In this document: positions 1 through 10,596 of the stretch, in pieces | How positions within the stretch are numbered: position 1 is the stretch's first letter | How the letters are laid out: every line of letters starts with the position of its first letter | NCBI GenBank assembly: GCA_001579985.1 | Contig: LRSR01002259.1 | Span: 1 to 40,686 of the forward strand | From: Hypsibius dujardini | Taxonomy: Eukaryota; Tardigrada; Eutardigrada; Parachela; Hypsibiidae | Direction of reading: 5' to 3' | DNA length: 40,686 nucleotides | Notes under the pieces: model-generated | Databases searched by the model: none | Seen by the model: the letters and a program-made list of their open reading frames with translations, nothing else | What the model was told of the DNA's origin: nothing | Position numbers and translations under genes: made by a program

Positions 1-49
1 TATTCGGCTATGTTGCAGCTGTCTTTACATACTGTATATAGTAGACACT

Positions 50-81
<32 letters not shown>

Positions 82-883
82 GGCAGGCAGGCAGGCAGGC
101 AGATAGATAAATACAGTCAGACAGGCAGACCTATGAATAGGAAGCGATAGATAAACAGACAGGTAGATGAACAGACAAATAGCTGGGTAGAGAGACATTT
201 CAGATAGACAGTCAAGAAGACTGAGAGGGAGGCGGACAATCAAAGACACAACCAGATAGAGCCGACGGCCCTCTTGAGATGTGAAGTGTGCGCCGGATAG
301 CGGTTTCATTGTTCGGTTCTTTCTTGTTCTAAGTCTTCCGATGGTTGGTCCAGAGGAACAGTCCCCTCTGCTGTGTGAGCGTTTGACGGTCTTTTGGCTT
401 CTGAAATTAGTAATAAGATTGATTTGATGTTTGCAGGGAGCTCAGGCGCTGGCGGAAGATGTTCCAGAAGATGCCGGTGCTGACTAATGTTGCGCATGAA
501 GTACTAGTACACCATCAGCACTGTTCCTACCATTCCCGGCAACCAAGAGCCCAAGAGAACCATTCATTATTTTAAAAAAAATGATCATTTTGCTCGGAGA
601 TTTGCATGATTTCACTCTCAGTTTTTCCATATTTATTTTATCGTTGCAAAGTTTGATCTCGCCCTTCACGTCAGTTACGGCATGAACACTGCATTACTTC
701 ATACGTCGGGCGCCATGCTTTGACGATCCTTACGCGCGATTAATCGGACGCCAAGAAAAGAAGGATTTCCTGATCAAACCATATTTTAATATAATTAATG
801 AAACCGAATCGAGGTTTATGCGAATATATGTAAAACACTCCACGCGTTCCGCTGCCTCCCGCCCAAGCAAAGCGGGAGCACAG
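1..883. other. Left-edge spacer with a (CAGA)n/(CAGG)n array
   Basis: No gene is supported here. Bases about 48-108 are a CAGA then CAGG tetranucleotide array, followed to about 240 by degenerate CAGA-like sequence; open frames across it are artefacts of the repeat. An AATAAA on the minus strand (plus-strand TTTATT at 632-637) lies about 247 bp beyond the UQCR10 stop and is a plausible poly(A) signal for it. Bases 300-490 have acceptor-like sites on both strands (around 405-410 minus, around 436 plus) next to short open stretches. Either could be the end exon of a gene lying off the left edge, but I cannot choose between them. Confidence 0.5.
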
Positions 884-1591
884 TTATTCTTCCGTCGGCG
901 CCTCCTCGATCGCAGGTGCCTTATTCTCATACTGATGTTTGATGTCCTTCCATAATTTCTGAAAGATCCAAAAAATTAAACTGCAATTGTAAAAAACAAC
1001 AAAGTTCTCAATCAAGAGATCACCAGTGCAGATATCATAATACTGATATCATTCGAGGAATCTCTGCGTTGCTCTTCTGGTCTTTCTGCATTCACAAACG
1101 CAGCTAGTCAATAACAGCTGCAGTTATTTGACTTAAGGACAAAGATTTTGTGTTTTTTGTATGGAGTTTAAGTCAAAGTTCGATCCCTCCTCTTCCAGCA
1201 GTTTCAACAACGCAATCGCATAAACTGATTTACCCTAAGAAAACATCACCATCATCGATCAATTGATCAATCGACCAATCAATTCATCAATCGACCAATC
1301 AATTGATCAATCGACCAATCAATTCATCAATCGACCAATCAATTCATCAATCGACCGAGTTTCAGCTTGCCAGTGTAATAGGAGGAGAGACGTTTTCGCA
1401 GCTAATCAACTAATCAATCCAAGACAGTAGTGACCTACCCCTCTGTTCCAGTTCTCGAAGATCACATCGCCTGTCTTGTTGAATGCCCTCTCGAAAAAGA
1501 ACCCTCCAGCGACAATAGCCAACAGAAAGGTTGACGTTCGTCGGAATACTTTGCGATAAATCACGTCGACAATTCCGCTTGCGCCAGACAT
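884..1591 (-). CDS. UQCR10: Cytochrome b-c1 complex subunit 9 (QCR9/UQCR10)
   Basis: Small single-pass subunit of mitochondrial respiratory complex III, located in the inner membrane. Two exons on the minus strand: 1591-1439 (51 codons, phase 0) and 958-884, giving 75 residues, close to the usual 60-65. The diagnostic core is FRRTSTFLLAIVAGGFFFER (residues 16-35), with the conserved FRRTS run, a hydrophobic helix and the FFERAF motif. Exon 2 opens with KLWKDIKH, the family's C-terminal motif, followed by a short acidic tail rich in Glu that is longer than in human. Donor GTAGGT and acceptor TTTCAG are clean. The intron holds a 20-bp tandem repeat. The ATG directly follows a TTTCAG, so an upstream non-coding exon or trans-spliced leader is likely. 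The gene is head-to-head with IER3IP1, 451 bp between start codons. Confidence 0.93.
1261..1356. repeat. 20-bp tandem repeat in the UQCR10 intron
   Basis: About 4.8 head-to-tail copies of a 20-bp unit, AATTSATCAATCGACCAATC, alternating G and C at the fifth base. It sits inside the single UQCR10 intron. The ATCAATC core matches short ATCA-rich runs seen across the window. Confidence 0.9.
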
Positions 1592-2042
1592 CTGAAACAG
1601 GAAAAAAAAATTCCCTGCGCCCCGAAATCAAAGGCATTGCACATCCGCTATGGAAGAATCCGCTCACCTTTGCGATGACAGAACACACCGATCTGAGACA
1701 CAAAGATCCGCAAAAAAAACTTGTTAAAGCCTGGAAGCGAGGAGGTTTTTTAGCAATTTCGCAGACGGATTTCGATGAAATGAAGTTTTGATCCCACTTT
1801 GATGTTTGGTCGGGCGGCCGGGTTTCTGAATCAGGTTGAACCGACCTGTTAGCAGGGAGCGAGCTTAGCCGATCGGCCGATCAAAAAGTTCCATCGGTCG
1901 ATCGGCGGATTGATTGATTGATCGGTCTGACGCATTCTTTTTTAATATTTGTTCTCCCATTTCCAAACATTTCATTTTCCGAATTTTCACCCACGAGGCG
2001 AGTGTACATGTTTTACTGGTTTAATGCTTTGGGGAATTTATT

Positions 2043-3261
2043 ATGACTTTCAGTTTGTATTCCCTACTGGAAGCGGGTCTTTTGGTGGTTAACGCGATTG
2101 CCATCCTAAATGAAGAGCGGTTTTTGAAGAAAAGTGAGTGCATCTGCATGGTTCATACGTGGAATATTGCGCTCTTCGTGCACTTTTGTATTGTGTACAT
2201 TTTTCATCATTCAAATTGCAGTCGGATGGGGAAGGGAACACGTTCAGCCTGGAGGCGCTTACTATCAGCAGGGCTACGCGCCGCCACAATCTACGAAAGC
2301 ACAGATTATTAACCTGGTCAATTCCGTCCGTACTGTCATGCGATGTGAGTAAATCAATCAATCACCGTATCCACAGATCGTCGGAGAGGAAACCAAGGCG
2401 CTGTGCTTGTTTAAAACTGCGAATCTATTGACATCAGACTAAAATAATCATCCGACTTTTTAAGTGGTCAAAATTGTGAAAAATATTTTTCGGGTAAGTC
2501 GTGAAAAAACTCACGAGTCTCCACTGCTAAAGCAGCATTGCCAAAGCGAGGTTGCTTTACTGATTCTGTGAGTACAGAATCAATCAATCAATTACTTGGT
2601 CAATGGCCAAGCAAGATGAGGGAAGGGCTCTGGAATGGACCACCGGGTGGCAGGGGGCGCTCTACGCAGCCTAAGTGAAAATTGATAAGTCACTGCATAG
2701 TCAGCGACCTCTATAGGGAGCTTTTTCCAACCGTTCAATCATTTCGTTTTTTCCCAAAAGTTTTTTTTCGTACCTAATACACGTTCCATCGGGATTGTCG
2801 ATTATTTTCTATCGTTTGGGTCTTGGTGATAGCCAAAACCTGTGTGGAAGTTGTGATTCCAGGGTGGCCCATTCCACGGTACTGTAGTTCCTCGATAGAT
2901 AGCAGCTGTACACGTAAAGCATGCAAGGCACACACGCTAACGAGTATGGGGGGGGGGCCAATTTAACGTCACACAGCTCGTACGCTGTCGCTATCTATCA
3001 AGGAAGTACAGTACGTAAAAGTCAAGTGGCCCATTCCAGGATCCCTCCCTCATACCTATCGGCTGTGTTTGCGCGTAATCAATGAAGCAATCAACTGTTT
3101 TCAAACTTGATGGAACACTTTTACAGTCCGGCTCCCTCTGACCCGTTTGTGTGGCTTCAAATGTTTGTTTGTATCCTTTAATTTTTACCGGCTCTTTTCT
3201 TGCAGTTCCACTTATCATTCTCAACGCAGTCACGATCGTTCTGCTGCTGCTCGCCGGATAA
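2043..3261 (+). CDS. IER3IP1: IER3IP1/Yos1-like ER-Golgi transport protein
   Basis: Small two-pass membrane protein of the Yos1/IER3IP1 family, which acts in ER-to-Golgi vesicle transport. Three exons: 2043-2133, 2222-2344 and 3206-3261, phases 1 and 1, giving 89 residues against 82 in human. The N-terminal membrane segment begins MTFSLYSLLEAGLLVVNAIA and is followed by the EERFLK motif. The middle has IGWG and the conserved NLVNSVRTVMR motif, and the last exon encodes the second hydrophobic helix, ending LLLLAG. Position 72 is Phe where human has Val, because of the splice junction. The exon-2 donor is GTGAGT. Intron 2 (2345-3205) carries nested inverted-repeat elements. An AATAAA at 3410-3415 is the likely poly(A) signal. 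Confidence 0.94.
2609..3056. repeat. Outer inverted-repeat arms in IER3IP1 intron 2
   Basis: Bases about 2609-2638 and 3027-3056 are imperfect inverted copies of each other (GATGAGGGAAGGG... against the complement of ...CCCTCCCTCATA). A short block, GTGGCCCATTCCA, recurs at about 2863 and 3027. The smaller TACTGTA element at 2880-3013 lies between the arms, so the structure looks like one foldback element nested in another. Target duplications of the outer element are not clear. Confidence 0.5.
2880..3013. mobile_element. TACTGTA-type miniature inverted-repeat element, copy 1
   Basis: A 134-bp element bounded by TACTGTA and TACAGTA. The terminal arms (2880-2903 and 2990-3013) match at about 22 of 24 positions. 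The right inner segment, CACAGCTCGTACGCTGTC, is identical to one in the element at 10014-10162, so the two belong to one family. The TA at each end fits a Tc1/mariner-type target. It has no coding capacity and lies in intron 2 of IER3IP1. Confidence 0.75.
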
Positions 3262-3318
3262 AATTACATTGTTCACTGTGTTTAATGATTCTTGCATTGC
3301 ATGTATAATGCTGTATCA

Positions 3319-3415
3319 TTTATTGTACGGTCATCGCATAACCAGACCTGACTAGCCCGTATGTAACCGAATTGGGTCTAGAGAAGAAACAGTAAAAACT
3401 AAAATGCTCAATAAA
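3319..3415. promoter_or_regulatory. Opposing poly(A) signals between IER3IP1 and SLC26
   Basis: AATAAA on the plus strand at 3410-3415 lies 149 bp after the IER3IP1 stop. AATAAA on the minus strand (plus-strand TTTATT at 3319-3324) lies about 315 bp after the SLC26 stop. If both are used, the two convergent transcripts overlap by about 100 bp. Spacing supports this; no transcript evidence is available. Confidence 0.45.
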
Positions 3416-3638
3416 ACACCTGAGGACTGCTGCGGCGTATGCTTAAACAAAATGCCGGATAAAATAATAAAAAATTAAATAATAAATCAAAGCCAAGTAT
3501 GGCTGTAAAGAAGCTGCACTGACAAGAGAAGCGGATGGATTGGAGCCATAATCTCGAGGAATAATGACTCTGAAGGAAGGCCCACTGCGCCGCCATGAAT
3601 CCCTGAAACAGTTGACCGAGATCACACACCACGACCTA

Positions 3639-6600
3639 CTACGTGTGTAGATGTAGATTCGTGGAGTCTGCATTCGGATTGGGAAACTCGACCGCAGAGT
3701 ATGTGGCAGTTTGACCGGTGGCAGATATAGCGACTCGCTCTTTCTCCAGAGACGACTTGTTATCGTGGAGACCGGTAATGGATGACGTGAAAGCCGCCGG
3801 GTCGTTCACCGTAGTGAGGTTTTCCATCTGCACGTCCTCCTCTTTAGTCTGCACAAGACGCATGAAGTCGTGGCTGTTTATTCCGTATCCGGAAGACGGA
3901 TGCAAGTTAGCTTGACCAGCTGAAACAACAAAGTCAGACGTGAGCTTGATTGTCTACAATCAACAATCAACGACAAGATTGAGTACAGTGGAGGGTACGG
4001 GTAAAAGGGGCGGAGCATGGGGTGACATGTTTGAAAATGGAAGAAAGCAGGAAGTAAGCAACCGCTGCAGATCATGTGGTTGATTGTTCGATTCTTTGAA
4101 AATCACCCCCTGCCCCGCCCCTTTTGCCCATTCTCTGGACTCTACAGTGTACTCAGTCTTTTCTTTGACTGTCTAACGTTGTTTCGCTGGCTAATTTTAG
4201 ATCTTTCGATCAATTTACTGTACCGGCAGCAGTGTTGGTAAAGACGATATCGCGTCGTGCTGCATGACAACTCGCGACAATGTTCCTCATCGTCCTGACA
4301 GTGGAATAATCAGCATTGGTCAAGTGCACACCGTTGAACACAATCGGTGGGAACTTCTCGTCCGGCGGTGCGTTCTTCCTCTCTTCCACCAAATCAATGT
4401 CATCCAACAGGCTATCCACCATGAAATCCGGCGCAGCGGACACGCCGTAACGGAACGCTCCAGGATTCAACAGGTCTTTCGCGAATATATCCTTGAAGAA
4501 CTCGGCTGAGGGGAAGTACAGCGCCGAGTGGGGCGTGACTGTGACATTGAATTTCGGTTTGGCTTTCGGGCCGGAAGATGGTCCGCTGCCCATTTCCCGT
4601 TTGTAGGCGCGACGGTATTCCACAGTCACGAGTGGTCGAGCCAACGGATACACCAGCATCAGCAAGGATATGCCGATGCCGAGGGGAAGTCCATACTCCA
4701 CTCCAAGAAGTAGGCACAGGATGAGGGTGGACAACAGAGGAATCAATTCGACACGATTGACTCGCCAAAGATCTCGAAATATCTTCACATCCACCATGAC
4801 GAAAATGGCGGATATAATTACAGCAGACAAGGCAGCCTTGGGAATGTATTGTAGGACGGGGCTCAGGACGGACATTGCGATGAGGACGAACGCGCCTGCA
4901 AGAAAATACAATTAATAAACAATTTAGCTTTAATTAAAGTTAATTAATTAACCAAGATCGTCGTTTCCCGTTTGTCTATCTGTCTTTAGTTTCCCACTAA
5001 GGATAAGTCACTCTGGTGATCCCGATTACTTTTGTGTACAGGTTAAGCGTGTCTGGTCAATTTCAATATACCGGTGAAAATTCCGCCAAGAGGTGTCCGC
5101 ACACCACTCTCAGCATTCAGAGCAGTACGCGAAAAAGCTCCAGTCACCGGAAACGCGGACACGAAGGATCCCAAGATGTTGGAAATGCCCAGGGCGATGA
5201 ATTCCTGAGTCGAGTCGACGGTGTAGCCGAACCGGTGGCTAAACGCTTTCGCGACGACAATCGACTCAAACAGCCCGATGATGGGGATCAGCACCAGTCC
5301 AGCACCGCATCCGTCGACGACTTCCATGAAGGTCTTGTTGTCGGGTGTGAAAACCGGCGGAACAAAGGCCGGCAGGCCACTTTTCACCTCATGCGTGATT
5401 GTGAGGGGACCGGAACCGTCGATCGACGTCAGGGACGCTGCCACGACAGTCGCGATAATTACCACCAACGCATATCGACCTGTGTGCGTGTAGAGAGAAA
5501 TAGATTAGATGAGCGTACACAAGATGCACTGCTTCTTGATGCAGGCTAACCATAGCAGAAAATTTTGACGATTTCCCGCAAGAGTTTCCATCCGAAGTTT
5601 GCCTGCTTGTTCCGGAATCGATTGTGCTTCAACAGCGGGGCCAAGGCTTTCAGCACAAGGATACTCCCAATGCAGATCGCGCCGAGAAGAACGTCCCAGC
5701 CACTGTGAGACAAAATAAGCGACAAATAAGCTGTGATTAAGACTGGGAACCTGCCTACTTGAATTGTCTTACTTGGTTTCGTGGACATGATGACTGTAAC
5801 CGCGAATGATGTTGAATAGATTGTTTCTACTCCGCCCAAAATTTATTCCAAGGAGACCTTTGACCTGTCCGAGGATGATCAAAATGGAGGCTGCCGACAT
5901 GAAACCGCTCATTACCGGCGACGAAACAAAATTCATGAGGAAACCTAGAAAGAGAGAGAAAGAGGTATCAACAATGACAGGCGAATACAACACAACAGGA
6001 ACGCCTGAATGGACCGACCTAAGTTAAGGATCCCCATTAGGAGTTGGAAGCACCCGCAGAAGAAGGCCAGAAGGACGGCATAAGTTGCTGCCACATGTGC
6101 ATCAGCTGTTCTGTGAGGGATGAACGCACTGGTCAACAGCGATAACAGCGCCGTCGGGCCCTGAAACGCAAGTTTTGATTGTGAAACGGTTTCGGCAACA
6201 CAGCGAGACGCACTCCAAGTACAAATGCACGTACCACAGTCACATCTTTCGAAGTGCCGAAGACGGCATAAATAAAAGGAGCCATGAAGGCCGAATACAG
6301 TCCGTACTGAAACAAGAAATCAAGTCCCATAAGTCAACTTTTTGAAAGACGAAGCAAATTAATCCCGTTCCGCAGGTTCTGTACCTCAAGAGGTAAATCT
6401 GCAATTTGCGCATACCTGAAACAACAATTCGTCTGTGAACAAGAGGAACTACAGGAGAGCGCGGAGGTGCGGAAAACGACAACTTACGCTAATGCTTGAG
6501 GCACGACAGTTAATCCAACGGTCAACCCGGCAACAAGATCACCCGAAAGATCCATCAGCGTGTAGTGAGGTAGCCACATCGAAATAGGAAATCTGCGCAT

Positions 6601-7237
6601 CAGCGTGTTCAAGGAACAGAAGGACCGCAGTCCCTCACGTAAATCCTGACGCGACAAAGGTCCGCCATACCTGAAACAGATGTTCCATCACAAACAATTG
6701 GGCAAATGGCAATACATCAAGCAATAAACAAACTCAAAAGTTTTTCTAAAACTCTCAAGAAAATGAGCAAGCGAAAAAACGATAAGAATTGTATGGGATG
6801 ACGAACGAACCAATCAATCAAGTTATCAGTTAAATTCAAGACTGACCAAATCAAACAATGATTCAATCAATCAATCGATACAGCTGATCAATGACAAAAA
6901 AACAGATGACGTACGTTCGTATTTGGCATTCCTCCACCTCGTCATCATCTCCAGCAGCACCAATGCTCCTGCCATTGCCAAACGGTCCTTTTCCTCCCAA
7001 TCCGTTTGCCCTTCGATTTCTCGGTTGATCGTCGAAATTCGTCTTTCCCGCTTCCGGGTCTAAGTCCAGCTGATCAAACCGCAACTGTTGATTTCGTGGA
7101 AAATCTCCCTGCCCCAACTCGTCCTCGACGCCTGCGTTCTCAAATTGTTGGTATCCAAAACTTTCCGAACCTTTTGAATTCGACGGCGTGTTAAGTCCAA
7201 AAGCGGAAAGGGAAAGGCGTGGATCCGGGACGTCCAT
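3639..7237 (-). CDS. SLC26/SulP anion transporter, SLC26A11-like
   Basis: Multi-pass plasma or organelle membrane anion (sulfate/chloride) exchanger of the SLC26/SulP family, closest in my reading to SLC26A11. Ten exons on the minus strand: 7237-6915, 6670-6488, 6415-6385, 6306-6235, 6160-6019, 5944-5773, 5702-5551, 5479-5072, 4895-4224, 3919-3639. All splice phases agree, giving 811 residues. A hydrophilic, acidic N-terminal extension of about 107 residues precedes the transporter core, absent from the about 600-residue human SLC26A11. Recognisable landmarks are LTVGLTVVPQALAYAQIADL, YGLYSAFMAPFIYAVFGTSK, the DVTVGPTA motif across the exon 4-5 junction, and PVTGAFSRTALNAESGVRTP. A STAS-like region follows, with VFNGVHLTNADYSTVRTM in exon 9. 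The start is the only Met opening the N-terminal exon. The gene is divergent from the ZIP gene. Confidence 0.92.
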
Positions 7238-7964
7238 TGTAACGACGCAATTGGATAATTATTGTTGAAGAAGACTCCGTTTCTTCAAAGGTGAAAATGA
7301 AGCTGTCGGGTGATTGAACAGGGTGTTATCGTAGTGTTTGCCATCCATATCAACGTAGGCTGTGCGTCATGCTCTGATAGTTTGCGGGGTCAAGCAAGCT
7401 AAACAAGCCCAGCCTCATACCTAATCCCGGTACGTGACGGGCCCGACAGCCTGGATGGAAAAGAGTTCAGATTGTGCAAATTTTTAAGAAATTCGCAAAC
7501 GTCAACAACAAAGTCAAAAATTTCCTAGTGCAGTGATGTTCGATTATTATGATTTGGCGTTCCCTTATTCTATTATGGCGTTCCCTTACTCTATTCCGCG
7601 CTCACTTATTCTATTTCGGGCGTTCCCTTATTCTATTATGGCGTTCCCTTACTCTATTACGCGTTCACTTATTCTGATTCTGGCGCTCTCTTATTCTACT
7701 TCGGTGCTCCGCTTATTCATTTCTAGCGCTCACTTTACTCGACTTGTTCCGTTACAAGTTTCTTCATTTCCGTTGTTAATGGATTCTTGCGTTCTGTTAG
7801 GACACAGTTTATAAACCTACATAAAAGTAAATCACGCACCACATTTTGTGGGATATTTACGATTTCGGCATGAAGCACAGGGGAAGTTTCTCATCAGAAG
7901 ATCTGAGGCTTTGAAAGCTTAGTCAGTGAATGACTGGCAAGTTCCAACGTTGCACGCTGAAAAA
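7238..7964. repeat. Divergent SLC26/ZIP intergenic region with 21-22-bp repeats
   Basis: The 727 bp between two divergent start codons must hold both promoters. I see no clear TATA box. Bases about 7556-7740 are a degenerate tandem array of a 21-22-bp unit, GGCGTTCCCTTATTCTATTAT, with 7-8 copies diverging towards the ZIP side. The array could be promoter-proximal regulatory DNA or simply a minisatellite. Confidence 0.65.
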
Positions 7965-9977
7965 ATGGATTTAATCACAGCGAACGTGATTACACTTCTG
8001 GCCATGCTAAGCAGCTGTTTCCTCGCATCTCTACTGCCCTCCCTTATTCACATCCATGCGGACCCAAATTCTCGGAAGAAAAGGTTTATTACCGCTCTTA
8101 AGCGGTACAGGTGAGGCGTCAAACACGCGTTCTTTCTAATTCAGGGGGGGGGGGTATGCATTAATATTTAAGGGACTGCACATGTAATGAGGCTCAATCT
8201 ATTGATTGATCGTTCGATTGATTATTCTGTGCCTTTCTGAATGCGGGGCTCTTTGATTGGTCTATTGAACATTTTCAGCGCTGTGAATTTCAGCTTGATA
8301 ATTCACTTATTGTTCTGTGGGTCGGTCGATAAATTGATTGTTTATATTTTTGTTCAGAATTAAGTACAGTAGTACATTCTTCTTTCTTTGTATTTGCAGC
8401 AATTGCGTTTCGGGTGGAGTTTTTGCAGGAGCATTCTTCACCCAGTTTTATCCACACGTCATCAGCAGCTTTTCCGGCCTCCTTGCTGTTGACTCGGTCT
8501 GGATGCACCCGTTGCAGCTCGGTCCAACTCTAGTTTTTGCGGGGTTTTTGATGACCGCGCTGTTGGAAATGCTGGTGGATATTGTCCTGAAACGACTGCG
8601 TCATTCCAAATCCGCGCGTGAGCTTCAGGAACGCGGTGCTCATCAGGAGCTGCAGAATGCTCCGTCACAAGCTCCCCTTGTGCTGGACGACGACGACTCG
8701 TCGGACGATGAGCGGAGTAGCGTGGATACCGATCCCCTCGCACCGTCTGGTATCGCACCTCGTATTGCGGGTGTTGGTACGCGAACTGAGAAGTTGCAGG
8801 TGATGAAAGTCACATCGCGCAGTAGCAGCGGAGCATCCAGGCACAGGTCGGTGTAGAATTGTGATGATTTATTGATTTTAAGCGCTGGAGCGAGTGATTT
8901 GATGCATTTGTTCTTTTGTCGATATACTTAATCGGTTTGTTTAATGGGTTCGGGGATGACACGATCGATCTACGAATACATGTACCATAGAAGGATTTTG
9001 CCCCACTGTCGGGGCAAGCAACGAATCAATCAATCAATCGCCCAGTCCCCATTGTCGATTACGATAAGTTGTATAGACTCATCCCACTAGTTTTTGATGT
9101 GCTATTTGGGAATACACACCCTTCTTAAGTTCACGCGGCTCAATTAGAGTGACCTTGATTTCGGGTTTTTTTCCTCTGCAGCCATTCGCATTCACATTCG
9201 ACAGCCGGTCATGCCGGGCATAATCACAGTCACCACCATCACCACGACATCTCCTTCGACGATTACCAAGGCGCCACACGTTTCATCGTTCTGGTTGCCT
9301 CACTGGGGACACACTCGATATTCGAGGGTCTAGCCCTGGGCCTGATCAAAGACGTGCAGCTGCTGATGAACATGTTCATTTCCATTATCGTCCACGAGGT
9401 TCTGATGGCCTTCGCGTTGGGTATATCTCTGGCCCGGCAGAAAATGAAGCTCCGTTCGCGGTTGCTCTTTTGCTTCATCTTCTCCGTCATCATTCCGCTG
9501 GGGCAGGGTGTGGGTTTACTGATTCAGCAAGCCCCGGAGAGTGGTGCGGTTACAGCGGGGAGGATCCTTTTCCAAGCCATAGCCGCGGGGACGTTTTTGC
9601 ATGTGATGTTTATGGAAATTTTGCCGCAGGAAATGAGCAGCGGTCATTTCGGCTTGGCGGAGGCGTTTTGGGTTGCGATTGGTTACCTTTTGATTCCATT
9701 GTCTTCTTTGATTTCCGGTGAGCATGATCATCACTAAATTTTGTCTCTCATTTTTTTCGTTCTTTCAAACCCGCCGTACTTCCTACTAGTTGCAGGTTTT
9801 TTAAGTGTTTTCCAGTTTTATTGTTGAAGGAATTTCCTCTAGTGACTTTTCGTTTTCGATGCAGACATGAAGATTTGGCAAAATTGGAAGTCTAGACTGG
9901 ACTCGTCGTTATACGAACAGAGTCGTCACAGAACTGCCAATAGAGATGGCAAAACTAAAGACAAACTTAACTATTAA
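7965..9977 (+). CDS. ZIP family zinc transporter (SLC39A1/2/3-like)
   Basis: Predicted zinc/iron importer of the ZIP family in the plasma membrane. Four exons: 7965-8110, 8400-8846, 9182-9717 and 9865-9977 (phases 2, 2, 1) give 413 residues. Exon 1 encodes the first membrane helix. Exon 2 starts with the SNCVSGGVFAGAFF helix and a long Asp/Ser-rich cytosolic loop. Exon 3 opens with a histidine-rich stretch (about residues 199-219, HSHSHS and SHHHHHD), the usual metal-binding loop. It is followed by HSIFEGLALGL (His242, Glu246) and IIVHEVLMAFALG (His269, Glu270), which carry the metal-site residues of helices IV and V. The chosen ATG is the first in frame; an upstream ATG at 7930 is out of frame. 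The short C-terminal tail in exon 4 is hydrophilic, not the usual membrane end. Confidence 0.92.
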
Positions 9978-10013
9978 CTTTTATTTATCACTTTTGGTGT
10001 ATTCTTTAAAAGG

Positions 10014-10162
10014 TACTGTATTTTCGCGTTAGACAGGGACAGTCGTAGTGGAGTGGAGCGTGTGCACGGCTGTGTGCACCGTACACACAGCACAAGCGCC
10101 GCGTGGCCGATTAAACGTTCCACAGCTCGTACGCTGTCCCTGTCTAACGCGAAAATACAGTA
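10014..10162. mobile_element. TACTGTA-type miniature inverted-repeat element, copy 2
   Basis: A 149-bp element with 29-bp perfect terminal inverted repeats: it begins TACTGTATTTTCGCGTTAGA and ends with the exact complement. It lies 36 bp after the ZIP stop codon and before the AATAAA at 10278-10283, so it probably sits in the ZIP 3' UTR, where the RNA would form a stable hairpin. It shares CACAGCTCGTACGCTGTC with the element at 2880-3013. Confidence 0.85.
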
Positions 10163-10214
10163 AATAACTTCGGTAAAATATTCATACGTGGAAACTAAAA
10201 TACTCAACTACATT

Positions 10215-10283
10215 TTTATTAAACTAATGAGTTTAAGTTACTAATAAGACTGAGCGCAAAAGCGTTAGTTTCCAGTCAATAAA
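10215..10283. promoter_or_regulatory. Opposing poly(A) signals between ZIP and OGFOD1
   Basis: AATAAA on the plus strand at 10278-10283 lies 301 bp after the ZIP stop. AATAAA on the minus strand (plus-strand TTTATT at 10215-10220) lies about 377 bp after the OGFOD1 stop. The arrangement predicts convergent transcripts with overlapping 3' ends. The rest of 9978-10596 holds only the inverted-repeat element and plain A/T-rich DNA. Confidence 0.45.
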
Positions 10284-10596
10284 AGTTTAATTTTTGCCAT
10301 TTCGATTAGCCAGCAAGCGGTTCGATATATGCGAGACTAGTTTACCGTTTGTCGCCATTAGCGTCGTGCAGGTGAAACTTCCACTCACGAAGATTCTCAA
10401 CGGAACAAATAGAAACTAGATCCGTCTCATTCAGAAACATTCCACGTGTAACAAACCAATAACAGTTCTCAGTCCGATCAACATCAAATGATTGTTGCCC
10501 AGCCAAACAAAACATCACAACCAAAAAGGCATCACAGCGGAGTCAACTGTGTGAAGTAACAAAGGTGGAAGAAGTGAAGAAGTGAGGGGACAGAGT

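Noticed and set aside
306-497. 63-codon minus-strand frame and a plus-strand exon-like stretch ending DAGAD
   Set aside because: Acceptor-like sites exist on both strands, but no partner exon, family match or consistent phase was found.
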